Shown in pieces: positions 1 through 11,684 of a stretch of DNA of 64,000 bases. The first letter of the stretch is position 1. Each line of letters opens with the position of its first letter. The position numbers and the translations under genes are program-made. This DNA comes from Anastrepha obliqua. Lineage: Eukaryota; Arthropoda; Insecta; Diptera; Tephritidae. The notes beneath the pieces are model-generated. The model saw only the letters and a list, made by a program, of their open reading frames with translations, searched no databases and was not told where the DNA came from. The stretch covers positions 20,124,001 through 20,188,000 of the forward strand of contig NC_072895.1 of NCBI RefSeq assembly GCF_027943255.1. The letters run 5' to 3'.

Positions 1-890
1 TTGGATTTGGACCTTTCTAGGGCGAAAAAAGTATTTCAAATGCAATTAAAAAAAGTGTGTGTAGCGTAGTATACATAAGCTTTCAAGGCAGAAAAAGAAA
101 CAGGGAGAGAGAGTGAGAGAGAGAGAGAGAGAGAAAGAAAAAAATATATATCTACATAAAGTCACAACATTTGCAGAGAATGCAAATAGACAAAATTTGT
201 AAAAATAATACACGGGGTATATGGACTGCGTACATATAGTGTCTGTCGCCAACGCGTATGCAACAGCACGCACAATACGATCTGTCGTATTCTAACTATA
301 CATTGCTCTCTCTCGCTCTCGCTTTAGCGTGGCGTTAGAGCCGTGCGCAGATATAGTGTCTAACACTATAACGTGCATATATAAGGCACGCGCATGCTCA
401 ATATTATCTATCCTATTCTAACAATATGTTGCTCTCTCTCTCTCTCTCGCTCTACTATAATAATATAGCGTTAGTGATGTACGCTTACTCGTCACTCTCT
501 TTCTCTCTCTTTTATATTCTAACGCCGTGTATATAATGTATACGTGGTTCTCTCTTGCTCCTACAATACGAGTAACGTCGTAGACGATGTAGGATAGAGC
601 CTTAGAGTAGGAGTGGGAGAAAAGACGAAGGCCCGCGCAAAAGGGAGACGTGAATAGCCTTTAAGTGTACCTAAAATGTATATAAGCTCTCTCTCTCTCA
701 TTTTCTTCTACATTATATCTTTTTTCTCTCTCGCGGAACGAAAATGCCCAAAATGTTGCATGACCTTGAAATTTTACTCTCCATTCTCGCTCGACCATCG
801 ACGCCTAAGAAGTTTCACTTCAAAAATTACTTTCTATGTACGAAATCAAAATACTACCTCGTACATATATGTAATTTTAGTTTTATAAAT
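1..890 (+). repeat. Dispersed anonymous repeat, copy A
   Basis: No protein function is recognised. The stretch starts with GA/CT-rich microsatellite tracts (about 100-135, 300-330, 430-455, 495-515 and 690-705) and includes a run reading 'gcagagaatgcaaatagaca' near 173-192. The segments 40-210 and 620-880 are matched, inverted, by 27200-27380 and 26640-26860, so this is one member of a dispersed family longer than 800 bp. The conserved 3' segment contains a short open frame (676-888) whose translation resembles the one in the other copy (both contain SLAERK). That could be chance conservation of a DNA repeat rather than a protein. The left boundary is outside the window. Confidence 0.6.
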
Positions 891-2440
891 ATTAATTTCC
901 TTGAAATTCAATTGTAACTTGTATATATTTTTAGCAACTTAATGGTTTCTTATGTTGATAATCTAATTTTTTGCACATTTTGTTTGTTCTGAATTTTGTT
1001 CGCATAACTGAATAAATAAATAATAAATTGTCGACCAATCTATTATAATTTTTGCGTAGTTCATTTTTTTAATATTGCATTTTAATATATTTTGTTCCAA
1101 AAATTTCCTCACTTTATTTTATGTTCTATTCGAAATATGGAAACAAAATACAACCAAAATTATCGCATTGCCTTTTATGCTGGCATTCCTCACAAAAAAT
1201 ATGTTCAACAGTATTTTTCCTCAGAATAATTGCGTGAGTGCACCCCACTGTGCATTGTCTGAGCAATGCTCGTCCAGCCGACTTGTGCGGCAAGATTTGT
1301 GTGAAACTGTGCGCACGTACACAACTCCGTGTCTTGTACCAAGAGTAATTAAATTAAATTTCCTTTGTTATACAAGTATGTGCATGATTTCCCTTCGGGC
1401 AATGGAGTTTCGATTCTTCCTACACCAACGCAAAAACAACCTTTGCTTGTGTAATTGAATTTATCACAACAATTCACATGGAGGCATGGGTATATGAAAG
1501 AAACAGTTCTTTTTTCGTGGCAAAATATTTTCACTAAATTAAAAAAGGTTTTTATAGTTAATAACGTGCTTTAATTAAAATTTAAAATTGTAGGCAGTAA
1601 AGCAACGAAAGTGGAGGCAAAGCAACGGCACACAGACGTTTCCACTCATTAAAGACTATCCCTCGTATTATTCTTGCCGCCATATCCTGAGCTAGCAAAC
1701 GAAACTGCTTATAAATGTTTACTTGTTTTCTATCTGGATACCTTTTGCAACTGCACCATTGCCAGTGCTTCGTATGCGCTTAAGTCTGAAACAATAACAC
1801 GCAGCAGCAGATGTGGAACATTTTAAAACGCCTCCCTTTCGGCGCTCAAATTAAGTTTTGTGTGTAAGGTGGGGCAGCAGTGAGCGCAAGGGGAGAAATG
1901 AAATTGCGCACAGCTGGTAAAAGTAAAGTTTACAGCGTAGGCAGGTAGGCTGGAGAGAGCGTCGGTAATAGAAACCAATGCGAAAGGCAAATAAGAGCGC
2001 GCACAGGCATATCCGCACACAAACAAATGCGCGCTGCATGAACTCAAAAGATCTACGGCAATTATTTGTGTATTTGAAAATGTATGCCTTGCACTTTTGT
2101 TCGTTGGTAAATGTGTGCGTGTGTGTTGTCACGTGTCTCTTGGTGTGCATAGCGCGTTTAATGCAATACTAAATCATGCAAGTGCAACCTTGAGGCAATA
2201 AAAGTGTTGCGTGTTGACTTGTTGGCAGACTAGAAAGTCCGCCTAAAGTTTTATTATTGCCGTTGCTTAAAGGAAACACTTGCAGGTAAACATTTTTAGT
2301 TTGCTGTTATAGAAATTAAATGAAAAAAATTACGGAAATTAAATAAAGATAGTAGCATTGAATTTCAAAAACTCCGGTTAATGAAAGTAGTTTTAAGTAA
2401 GGAATTTGAGAATAATTAGAAATCCAGACAAATCCTTTAT
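891..2440. other. No gene seen
   Basis: AT-rich sequence with short open frames but no recognisable protein, splice-bounded exon or inverted repeat. Nothing supports a gene here. Confidence 0.5.
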
Positions 2441-2880
2441 CACTCCTGATGAAATGGAGCTTTAACGTGTTGATGAGATCAGATTCTCCATCTATTAGTA
2501 AAAGCGGAACTCAGCAGATGGCTTAAAATGAGTAAAGATGAAACTAGTATTACACAGTACCGAAATGTTGACAAAGACTCTTACCGCAAAGTATTTACCG
2601 GTTAAAAAACTAGAGGATATGCTGCCCAGAAGTACATCACCTTATCCCACGTCTAGAAAAAAAAATGCTGCTTAGAATAGTAAACACGCCACACTCTGTA
2701 AGGAATAGCGGCCTACAACGTGATCTTGGCATACCGACTGGGACTGAAATAACGAAGCAATTTGGCATGGCTCACAAACAGCGATCGAAAAAATACCTCA
2801 ACTTAAAACATGCAATAATAGCAGACCTTATAGAGAAGCGATTAAATTGTTTCTTAAAACAAGTAAAATTATAAAAACCA
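2441..2880 (+). mobile_element. Jockey-like LINE, 3' fragment
   Basis: The frame at 2665-2874 reads LLRIVNTPHSVRN, then LQRDLGIPT and later KQFGMAHKQR, which matches the conserved C-terminal end of Jockey-clade reverse transcriptase proteins (family pattern: R-IVNAPWYVRN, DLHRDLG). Sequence before it is broken by stops. It is a truncated, dead copy. The upstream limit is approximate. Confidence 0.6.
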
Positions 2881-2924
2881 AATTATCAGAAAAATGAAAA
2901 CCATAAAAAAAAACTAAATTGAAC

Positions 2925-3488
2925 AAAACAGACGTATTTTTTCCAAAAAGAGGCTGGCCAGGCAGTTACTGTGAATAGTGTTCGCTATCGTGATTCGTTC
3001 GTTATCATAACTTTTTATGGATCGAATAAGAAGATATGGACGTGGATGATATGTGGTTTCAACAGGACGGTGTCACTTTTCACACTGCTAACGAAACAAT
3101 GGCTCTTTTGCGCGAAAAATTTGATGACCGAATAATCTCACGTCGCCAAGATCATGTGATTTGACACCGTTGGACTTCTTTCTTTGGGGTTATTTGAAAG
3201 AAAAGGTGTACGTCGATAAGCCAGCAACAATTCAAGAGCTAAAGGGTGAGATAATTCGGCATATTAACGACATAGAACCTCAATTATGCCTCAGCGTCAT
3301 CGAAAATTTGGACCATCGGATGGAGGTGTGCCGCTGAGGTCGTGGCGGTCATTTAGCCAATATTTTGTTTCATACGTAATTGAGCCATACCAATATTATC
3401 ATAATAAAGAGAAATGATAAGAATTTCTTAAAAAACTTGTATTTTATTTAAAATCAATACCGGCCCTTGAAATTTAAGCACCCTTTAC
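2925..3488 (+). mobile_element. DUF4817-type mariner-like transposon, 3' half
   Basis: A decayed transposase is readable in several frames: AGQAVTVNSVRYR, then DVDDMWFQQDG, a PLDFFLWGYLKEKVY-like stretch, and ENLDHRMEVC. The element ends with the family's terminal repeat, complement of AAAGGGTGCTTAAATTTC, near 3465-3487. These pieces belong to a Tc1/mariner-related cut-and-paste family whose N-terminal helix-turn-helix is known as DUF4817. Frameshifts and stops make it non-functional. Other pieces of this group lie at 4635, 11521, 11977, 16019 and 19677. Confidence 0.75.
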
Positions 3489-3544
3489 TTATAGGCAGCT
3501 TCAATTCCACAGCGTATTGTATTGGGGACCATCATTTACGTTAT

Positions 3545-4600
3545 TTTTACTATTAGGTCTACTGCACCCGGCATAGTGATTTGGGTTCGATGCTGGACCA
3601 AGAATCGTGTCGGTTCGAGCAGAGGAAGATCTGCTGGTGTCATCTGAGGTTACCCCCAAGGCGGTGTGCTGTCTCCATTGCTCTGGCGCATGGTGATCGA
3701 TCCTCTGCTCACCACCTTAAACGATTCGGAAGTCTACGCACAAGCAATTGCGGACCACGTAGCATGTTTGGTAACAGGCCCTTCGCTTATGAACATCTGT
3801 TGGAAAGTGGAGAAAACCCTGGATCTGATTGACACTTGGTGCTGTGCGAATGGGCTATCGGCAAACCCCACCAAGACTGGTATTGACCTCTTTACCAGAA
3901 GGAGGAAGCTTGATGGACCCGTTCTGCTTAACTTAAAAGGAGTCAGAATCCAGCTATCCAAAGAAATTAAATATCTTGGAGTTATCCTCGATAGTAAACA
4001 ACTTTGGAAGTCACACGTTAAAACAAAGACATCCAAAGCACTGACAGGCTTCTCGCAGTGCAAGGGGGTTTTTGGAAAAAACGTGGGGTCTTTCCATCAG
4101 CAAGATCCTATAGATCTACACGGCTTTGATAAGACCTTTTTTCACCTATGCATCAGTGGTCTGGATGAGTAGACTCTTTTTCTGCAGGTTGAAACACAAT
4201 GGGAATTGGGGCGGCTGCAGATGGACAACACTGATGTTATCTGTCATGTCCGACCGACTGTCACAGTTCCTCCTGTCACTAAGCAGAGGGGACTGCAAGA
4301 GGTTGGTTGGACTGATGATGGGCCACTTCTATGGGCAAAGCACATGTTTTCTATGGTGGGCATCTCAGACAGTGCACTTTGCTCAGCATATGCAGAGGTT
4401 GATGATACGGCGGACCACTTTCTGTGCGTCTGCCCAACCTTCGCTCTAATCAGGCTTGAGGTCTTTGAGACTGATGTGTTAAGAAGCGACGACCTTGGTT
4501 CCTTGGCACCACAAGTTCTACTCAGATTTCTTCGGAAGTCGGGTAGATTTAAAGAAAATTATAGATTGAACCCGAGTGCAGTACAATGGACTTAATTGTG
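3545..4600 (+). pseudogene. RNase H-type LINE (I/LOA/R1 group), broken ORF2
   Basis: Reverse transcriptase palm and thumb are visible. PQGGVLSPLLW begins near 3652, the usual YADD catalytic box is degraded to IADHVACLV near 3745-3775, followed by WCCANGLSANPTKT and IKYLGVILD. After a disrupted region the frame at 4206-4595 gives a C-terminal zinc-binding region with AEVDDTADHFLCVCP. RNase H is missing or unrecognisable. Loss of the catalytic aspartates and multiple frameshifts show a dead copy. Similar C-termini occur at 46630-47690. The 5' end is truncated. Confidence 0.8.
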
Positions 4601-4634
4601 CCTGAGTGCTGTACAGGACTGCCCTTATTCGACG

Positions 4635-5150
4635 GACTCATCTGGCAACCCTGTATCTTTTGACAAAGACGTCAGATTGCTTAATGACGCACCGCGTTGG
4701 AAGCACCAGTCCAAGCAGATTTTAACCATGGAACAGTACATGCCACGCGAGTGCTCCCAAATTATTGAAATTTACATTCAACGAAAGAAGTCAATTGTGA
4801 AAACTCAACGTGCGTATAAAAAATTAAATAATGTGAAAAGTGCGCCTACTAAGAACACCATTAAACGTTTGTACGAAAGGTTTTCGACTGGTGATGCTCT
4901 TTCTAATCCAAAGAGGCCAAATCAAAACCGACCAAGGCGATCGGATGAGAATATTGCTCTTGTACGGCCAGTGTTGAGACGTCGCCAAGGTCATCCCAAA
5001 ATTGCTGTTCTCAGCAGTTGGGCATTGCTCGGACCACTTTACAACGAATTATCCGCATTGATTTGCGTTTATTCCCGTATAAGATTCAATTGACGCAAAG
5101 ATTGTTCCCTGCGGACAAGCCTCGTCGATTGGAATGTGCCCAAAGATTAA
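4635..5150 (+). pseudogene. DUF4817-type transposase, N-terminal half
   Basis: Open from 4596 to 5093. The protein starts at the ATG near 4729 (MEQYMPRECSQIIEIYI) and continues with TQRAYKKLNNVKSAPTKNTI and RRSDENIALVRPVLRRR, a DUF4817 helix-turn-helix followed by the second DNA-binding half. The reading frame then breaks and the DDE catalytic half is absent. The 5' flank (ACTCATCTGGCAACCCTGTA) is shared with the copy at 11977-12450, so both derive from the same subfamily. Confidence 0.75.
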
Positions 5151-5224
5151 AAAAAACACATGGGTCCGTCGAATATGGGCAACCCAGTACTTGCTAGTCA
5201 GCTCCAACAAAAACAAAAAAAAGA

Positions 5225-5700
5225 GTAGATCTATTATGCAAAGCCTGCTGAGTTACCTAGTGTTTTGAGGCTTTTTAAAAATTTTAGCACATTTTGGGGT
5301 TTATTGCTCAATAATTTATATGGAGGTGCGGCAATACCACCAAGGTGCTGTAGCCGTTTTCTGCCTAGTGCAGGACATTTACAAAGAATGTGTTCTGAAT
5401 TTTCAATGTCCATTTCACTGAATCGGCAGATGATCTCCTCGGAGAGGCCAATTTTGTTTAAGTGAAATCTCAGGCTTCCGTGGCCTGTGAGGTAGCCAGT
5501 TCAAAGTTTTAAGTCCACTCTGCCAGGTGAAGGTAGCTTATCAGAAATTCCTCTGTCCGGCGTTAGGAATTGTTTCGCTTGTCGCTGACCGAGAGATATT
5601 CGCCAGTGTTAAACGAACTTCTTCATTTCCCACCTCCTGAGTATTTCGTTGATGTGGCCCTTTGTAAGTCAACAGGAAGGGTCAGCACGAATTAGAGGAA
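5225..5700 (-). mobile_element. Jockey-like LINE 3' end
   Basis: On the minus strand the translation reads GHGSLRFHLNKIGLSEEIICRF, then a HILCKCPAL-like zinc-binding stretch and RLQHLGG, the usual C-terminus of Jockey-type ORF2 after RNase H. It is interrupted by stops and frame changes. Sequence up to about 5700 still reads like the linker following RNase H. Truncated and inactive. Confidence 0.65.
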
Positions 5701-5714
5701 TGTTTGCCTCTTTT

Positions 5715-6200
5715 TTCTTTTACATACTTTGTACTTGCGACTTCCCCATCCATGAGAAATGCACCACAGCCACGTTTACAGACGATACGGATATGTAGGG
5801 TCGGGTTGGGTCGGATTTAGCTTTGGAAATCATGTCTTTGGCGATATCAGCGCGATTCCTTTTTTGGATGAAATTCAGTCCTTTTGGACGACGCAAACCC
5901 AAATGACTATCTAAAATGCGCAGAACGGTTCCGTAAGCAATGTTCAAGTCCTATGCCAGATCTGGTGACTAATTTTCGGTTACTGATCAACTTTTCGTTC
6001 ATTTTATTGAAGTATTAATCAGTTTTCGCTGTCGATGGTCTGCCGCTGCGTTCGTCATGCTCTATGAACTCACGGGTTCCCCTGCATTCATGTCACTCGC
6101 ACATGTCTGTTTTTTTCTTACCGAAACAGTTTTCCAGCATATGTCAGTTTTTGGCACCTTAAATTTTGGTAAGAATTTAATTCACAGATGTGGCAACCTA
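5715..6200 (-). pseudogene. Mariner transposase N-terminal fragment
   Basis: The minus-strand frame 5947-5720 gives NIAYGTVLRILDSHLGLRR followed by KGLNFIQKRNRADIAKDM, the second helix-turn-helix and linker of a mariner transposase, close in type to the copy at 29160-30325 (RLVPRELNFFQK). Upstream sequence to about 6200 holds broken remains of the first helix-turn-helix. The catalytic domain is absent. Confidence 0.65.
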
Positions 6201-7937
6201 ACAAAAAATGCACAAAGCTCAAATCAGCGGATTTAGAGCGACTGTTCCGAGAAGGTCGTATTATTTTTCAGTGAAATTTAATGACTAATAGCCAACTGAG
6301 GCTTTTAAGTAATTAACTCCATTTCTGTTTGCAAAGTTCTCATCAAGCTGCTGTGTGAACTACGCAGTTACACTCAACAATGACAAAAGGGTATTTCTGG
6401 ATTGAGTTGCACCCTCGCGGCTACCGGCTAGATCACCCTGTTCACACGTACCACATTCCACAGCTCCATACATACACACAATCATGTTGCATAAACAATG
6501 ACACTCAATGAGTAGAGAATTTCTATTGCTGTAAATGCATTGCGACAGCCGTTTGGTTGCAACAACTATTTGCTGTTAGAATTGAAAACCAGCGAAGCTA
6601 ACAGCAGGCAGTTCCTGTTGGCCGCAGGGCCCTAAGGTCTAAATAAGTAAGGCAACCGAAGAGCATAGAGCATCGCGGCGAGCGACATTATCGGCAAGTG
6701 TGCAAAGGAGGCAGGGACACACAACGCTGCCTGCAACATAGCAATTCACAGCAAATTCAGCTGCAGCAACCGCAACAGTTGCAAGCTGGCAATGGCAGGC
6801 GCGTACACAATGCAACAGAACGAGCCAAACAACAAACAATAAATAGCTTGGGAAAGGAATGACAATAATCATTAAGGGAACAAGGGAATTGGGCGACATC
6901 AAGTGCCACGGTTAGTTGTAACAACAACAATGAAGATAACAACATGGTACCATAAATGTATCCAGCGCTTACAAGGCAAGCGCAGAGTAGCAGTGGTGAG
7001 AGGCTGCGTTTAATCGAATGACAACATGAAAGGCAAAATGGAAACGGAGGCGAGGTCAACACGGCGGAAGATGTTAGCGAAACGCGCCGTTTTGTCTCGA
7101 TTTCGTTGCGGTTGGGAGATTGTGAGAAGTGGGAAAGGGGGGGAGGGGGGGGGGATACAGTATCACTACCCACTCGAAACACTTTTGCTTGAAACCTTTG
7201 GCGCTGGACGAACGCTGGTGATAGAGATGAAATGGTGCCGACTGGCAATGGCATTTAAAACGGTACTGTTGCTGACAGTTGTGAAAATTGGACTCCGGTC
7301 TTGTCTGTCAGCTTAGAGCTTGTCGCCTTGTGCGAAGCGAGGGTGTGGGGGCCAGATTACTATTCAGAAAAAGTTTTCTGTTTCCAGTTTCCTTTTTTGT
7401 TGCTTGTTTTTGTTTGTTAACTTTTACTATTTGATTGGTACTCGTAGCTGTTGTTAGTGTTTCGAGCTTTTATTTACTTATTTATTTATTTTTATTTGTT
7501 TGTTTTGCTATATTTCCTGTGTTAGTTTCCCTGCTGGTTTGTTGCGGACGCGCTTCTTCACTGATGATGATGTATTTGGTATGCACAGTAATCGGTGGGC
7601 CGCAACGATAAACGTGTCCTCCATTGCCAGCGTAAACTTCGCCCATGCAGCGTTTACGCACACACACACGCGTACGTGCGGCATCCATAAATCAACTGAA
7701 AATACGAAGTGAAATCTATTTTTCCCCCATTTTTTTCATATGCGGATGTGAATTTCTAAATAGTGAATGATAAGTGGCTTGCAGCGAATTTTTCAATAGG
7801 GCTTTGACGTTAGATTTACAGCGCACAATTGGGGAGATTTCAAAATGATGCAGAAACTTCTTTAGCCAATTTAATCTCATGAGGGCTTGAGATCTGGGTT
7901 GAATCTTTATGCAATATTTATATACTTTTATATACTG
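6201..7937. other. No gene seen; G-run and short CA tract
   Basis: There is no convincing exon or transposon protein. Noted: a guanine-rich stretch at about 7132-7154 (runs of 8 and 10 G) that could form a G-quadruplex, and a short CA-repeat near 7659-7670. Several open frames of 60-165 codons lie here but look like chance frames. Confidence 0.45.
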
Positions 7938-8213
7938 TTGGGTGTATGGCCGAGCTCCTCCGCCTGTTTGTGGCGTGCGTCTTGATGTTGTTCCACAAAT
8001 GGAGGGACCTACAGTCTCCCACCGATTCCGAATGGCAGATATTTTTTATGAGGAGCTTTTTCATGGCCGAAATGCACTCGGAGGCTTTCCATTGCCTGCC
8101 GAGGGGCGACTACTATTAGAAAAAACTTTTTCTTCATTTGGTGTTTCAAGGAGTTTCGAACCAAAGTCTTCCGAATAGTATTCACGCACCAACCCATTCG
8201 GCTACAGCGGCCT
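7938..8213 (-). mobile_element. tRNA-derived SINE, copy 1
   Basis: Read on the minus strand it begins with a tRNA-like head (GGCCGCTGTAGCCGAATGGG as A-box region near 8212, TTTGGTTCGAAACTC as B-box near 8166-8152). It continues through a conserved body and ends in GAGCTCGGCCATACACCC near 7941. Pieces of the same body occur at 11317-11520 and 52392-52590. The internal RNA polymerase III promoter boxes mark it as a tRNA-derived SINE. I associate this sequence with tephritid flies from general knowledge. Confidence 0.75.
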
Positions 8214-8429
8214 CTATTATCCAAGACATGTCATGGTGTCTTCTAGGAGGCTCCCAATACTCAGTTTATGCTTACTTTGATCAGAAGCACTTAGGCTAGA
8301 TAAGGTTAGGTATACCCACCCGATCTAAATAGATCTCACAAAGATCACAATAGTCCGTTAGAGTTATGCTAAACATAGTTCGTGATACGTGGCGAGTTCT
8401 AATAAAAAGTTTAAATTTTTGTCAGTATA

Positions 8430-9722
8430 CGAGGGGTGTCTTGTATATGTCGGGATTTGGCAACCCTGGTGTTGCAATCTGGCAACTGACGGCTGTATCG
8501 CAAAGTTTGACATTTTTTGACTTTTACGTACTCAGAAAGTTTTGAAATACCAACGCTATTTGTGTTGTTTACAGTAACTTAAAAGATTCATCTCGGTCCA
8601 AAAATGGAATTAAATCGTGAACATTTTCGTGCGATTATTTTTTACAACTTTCGACAAGGATTAACTCAGCAACATTGCATGGATGAACTTAATTCATTTT
8701 TTGGCAATGAAGCTCCATCAAGGACCAGTGTTTATCGATTATATGGTGAATTCAATCGTGGTCGTAGTTCACTTCAAGACGAATTTCGTGAAGATCGTCC
8801 AAAATCAGTTGTTGTTCCGAAAACCATTGATGCTGTGCGCGAACTGATATTGCAAGATCATCATGTGACCTATCGTGAGATTGAGACAATCTTAGGCATT
8901 AGTGGGACCAGCATACATTCAATATTGCATAAACATTTGACTGTCAAAAAAATTTGTTCGCGTTGGATCCCACACAATTTGTCAATCGCTCAAAAATGGG
9001 CTCGTATCGATTGGTCGAAGAAAATGCTCAAAAAATACGATCGCGGGGCTTCGAAACCCGTCTATGACATCGTGACAGGTGATGAATCATGGATTTACGC
9101 GTATGAGCCCGAAAGTAAACAGCAGTCGACTGTATGGGTGTTTCAAGATGAGCCAAATCCAACAAAAGTTGCTCGCGCACGAAGCACTTCCAAGCATATG
9201 GTCGAATGTTTTTTCGGAAAAACTGGACATGTCGCAACCGTACCACTAGAACAACGCAGAACAGCAAATTCTGAGTGGTACACAACCATTTGTTTGCCAG
9301 TTGTCTTCCAAGAAATTAGGAAAACCAATCGCCAAAGACGGATCACTCTTCACCAGGACAATGCGAGCTCGCACACATCGGCTCAAACAACTGCATTTTT
9401 GAGCACCCAAAACATCGAATTAATGGGTCATCCGCCGTATAGTCCTGACTTGACACCGAATGACTTCTTTTTATTCCCGTACGTAAAAAAACAAACTGAG
9501 AGGTCAACGTTTTTCGACACCTGAAGAAGCGGTTGCGGCATTCAGAATGCATGTTTTGGAGGTACCTCATTCAGAGTGGCAAAAGTGCTTCGACAATTGG
9601 TTCAAACGCATGCAAAAGTGTATAGATCTTCATGGAGAATATTTTGAAAAACAATAAAGTGATTTTCGATGATTAAAATTTGTTTTTGTTCTCTAATCCC
9701 GACATATAAAAGGCACCCCTCG
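8430..9722 (+). mobile_element. Near-complete mariner transposon
   Basis: About 1.29 kb, the usual mariner size. Inverted ends CGAGGGGTGTCTTGTATATG (from 8430) and the complement of CGAGGGGTGCCTTTTATATG (to 9722) differ at only a few bases and are flanked by TA at 8428-8429 and 9723-9724, the expected target duplication. It contains one transposase gene with a single disabling frameshift (see 8604-9657). The good ITRs suggest it could still be moved in trans. Confidence 0.9.
8604..9657 (+). pseudogene. Mariner transposase with one frameshift
   Basis: Cut-and-paste DNA transposase acting on its own inverted repeats. The frame opens at ATG 8604 and runs 306 codons. Paired helix-turn-helix regions occupy about residues 5-115, the linker motif WIPHNL is at 121-126, and catalytic aspartates are D160 (VTGDESW), D252 (HQDNASSH) and D287 (SPDLTPND). 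D252 and D287 have 34 residues between them, the DD34D spacing of mariners. A run of seven A at 9485-9491 probably gained one base. In the next frame homologous sequence continues to a stop at 9655-9657, so the original protein was about 350 residues. Subfamily is perhaps mellifera-like. Confidence 0.88.
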
Positions 9723-9859
9723 TACCGATCGCAGGCAGTTGTAATGAGTTCTGCTTAGAGCTGGACAGTGGCTAAGGAGGCTTTCTAACGTAACCCTTTC
9801 TTCTTCGCATAAGTTATGTCGCTTCGTTCTGTATCAATCCCACTTTAGTTGCGTGATAT

Positions 9860-10300
9860 GGAGTGAGACAATGTCCCGTCAGTACTCCACTCAATATTTA
9901 ACATTCCTTCCTTGGAAGTGATAGAATAAAGTTGGTTGTTTCCGTGTTGCAAGTTCGTACCATTATTTTGGCAATCGTGTGGGAGGAAGAGGCTTCCCAT
10001 ATAGATTGTGCTTGCAGAGTTGGTTCCTCGTCTAGTTCCGTTTTTAAAACTGAGAGTGAGGGATATATGAGGCACGTACTCAGCCTTCTCAAGCAGGTGC
10101 CCACCTTAGCAAGCTCGTGAATTCTCTCATTTCTCTTTATTTTCTGGTACCCAGTACATTATGAACTGTCTACTCTCGCAGAGCTCGTCCATTTTGGATG
10201 TACAGCTTTGCAGACTTTAAGAGCAAGTAGTTAGAACCATTATTGCTTTAATAGCAGCTCGACTATCGATGAAGATGTTCGTGCGAGTGTCGATGGGAGT
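9860..10300 (-). mobile_element. LINE RNase H-region fragment (minus)
   Basis: The minus-strand translation includes IFIDSRAAIKAI near 10275-10240, matching the third catalytic box of LINE RNase H (family pattern: SDSQAAIKAL). Downstream a degraded stretch fits the tether region. Stops and frame changes are frequent. It lies head to head with a plus-strand fragment at 10574-10840. Confidence 0.5.
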
Positions 10301-10573
10301 AAATTCCCTGCTGAATATTACCAGGCACGACTTCGGGAGAGGAAAAGTGATGTCGTCTAAAAACATGAAATTGCTGAGGCTGCAACTCTCACTTACCCAG
10401 CTACCCAAAGATGGTATCACTAAAGTCATCAAACTCGAAAAAAAGTTCAACATTGGGCGACAAAGTAAGCTGAAGTAGAACTGCATTTGAAAGGAAAATC
10501 TCGGAGTGTAACCTGCACAGGCGAACAGATGACTTGAAGAAGGCATAAGCGCTGGAGTATATGGCCACAGAAC

Positions 10574-10840
10574 CATTTGGGTCTCAGAACACAGGGGTAT
10601 AACTGGGAACTAAATAGCAAATGCATTGGTGAGCGAAGCTGCGGTCTCGCCTTTAATAGCACGCAAGCTCTTCCTTGCTATGGGACAACACACCATCAAG
10701 GAGCAGCTTATGAGTGAAAAGCTGGGGCTAAGAGAAATTTACTAGCACCAAACTATGGAACTACACCAGGCGAAATTCCTATTCCCCAACCTAATTAATG
10801 CAAAATTTCTATGCCCCTATTACAGAACCCTTTAGCATTG
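10574..10840 (+). mobile_element. LINE RNase H C-terminal fragment (plus)
   Basis: From 10574 the plus strand reads WVSEHRGITGN, a stop, IANALVSEAA and then GQHTIKEQLMSEKLG. This resembles the last RNase H motif (WVPGH-GI-GNE-AD) and following linker of LINE ORF2. One in-frame stop replaces the conserved glutamate codon, so it is dead. Confidence 0.5.
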
Positions 10841-11316
10841 TGTGTCGGCTGCTACAACCGAAATCAAACTTGCGCGCTAGTAGCTTTCATCCTTTGCGCT
10901 AATAAATTTTGTTTCGCAACACAACAATAACAACAACAAACTAGTTAGAGAAGTTTGTTGGATCAAAGAGGGAGATTGCAACGAAGTGTTGTGCTTGAAA
11001 TTTAATAAAAATTATTCCCAATTAACCGCATTGCACGGAAATCATCATGACAACAAAAAAGTTGGATTAATTAAGACAGTTTTGAATAGTTGAGAATAGA
11101 AATGAAATTCCAGAAAACTTATTTCATGTTGGCCAGTTCGGTGAATTGCAAGAAGTATTAAAAATTAAAGCCTTATTATCCCTAGGGAACTGCATGAAAG
11201 CAGCTTTGCACAGGTCAAATTTGGCTTAGAAAAAGACAAATGCGTGGGGATAAAAATTTGTTACGAGGGATGTAAATTTCTTATCATTTAATTTATTATT
11301 GGGTTGTTTATATTTA
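10841..11316. other. No gene seen
   Basis: AT-rich sequence with a short CAA-repeat tract near 10922-10941. No exon, transposon protein or inverted repeat is recognised. Confidence 0.45.
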
Positions 11317-11520
11317 GCGGAGGCCGCTGTAGCGGTCGCCCTTCGGCACGTATTGTCAAGCCTACGAGTATATTTTGCCATGAAAGAGCTTCTCACTCGA
11401 AACCATTTGCCATTCGGAGTAGGCTTGAGATCCTTCGATTTATGGAAAATTATCAAGACGTACACTACAAGTAGGAGAAGGAGCTCAGCCAAACACACAA
11501 TAAAAGGTGTAAGGGCCCAT
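11317..11520 (+). mobile_element. tRNA-derived SINE, copy 2 (internally deleted)
   Basis: Starts with a decayed tRNA-like head (GAGGCCGCTGTAGCGGTCGC at about 11320). It then jumps to the distal body and ends with GGAGCTCAGCCAAACACACA and AAAAGGTGTAAGGGCCCATT. It matches the reverse complement of 7938-8213 but lacks part of the middle. It abuts the MITE at 11521 directly. Confidence 0.65.
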
Positions 11521-11684
11521 TATAAAGGGTGGTTAAGTTTTAAGGGCCGGTGTTGATTTTAAATAAATTACAATTTTTTTTTAACTTATTGTCATTTCTC
11601 TTTATTATGATAATATTGGTGTCGTTGACGTTTAGGTGTGGTTCACATTCAACATCGGTCCTTGAAATTTAACCGCCCTTTATT
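11521..11684. mobile_element. MITE made of the two ends of the DUF4817 transposon
   Basis: A 164 bp element with inverted ends: TAAAGGGTGGTTAAGTTTTA on the left and TTTAACCGCCCTTTA on the right, each next to TA. The left 110 bp match the end of the longer copy at 16019-16130 (CTCTTTATTATGATAATATT is shared). The right part (TTCACATTCAACATCGG) matches the other end at 16905-16954. All coding sequence is missing, so it can move only with transposase from elsewhere. Confidence 0.85.

Noticed and set aside
1851..2172. Overlapping open frames of 64-99 codons on both strands
   Set aside because: Low-complexity Cys/His/Thr composition from CA- and GT-rich DNA, with no motif or splice context.
7132..7154. 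G-run as a regulatory G-quadruplex
   Set aside because: The run of G could fold, but no promoter or transcript nearby supports a role.
6757..7254. 165-codon minus-strand open frame
   Set aside because: Composition reflects the G-run and CT-rich DNA; no domain, start context or conservation sign.
7482..7688. Possible minus-strand exon with HVYRCGPPITVHTKY
   Set aside because: A TTTTCAG acceptor lies upstream but the frame contains a stop just after it, no donor or homology is recognised, and the CA-repeat lies inside the frame.
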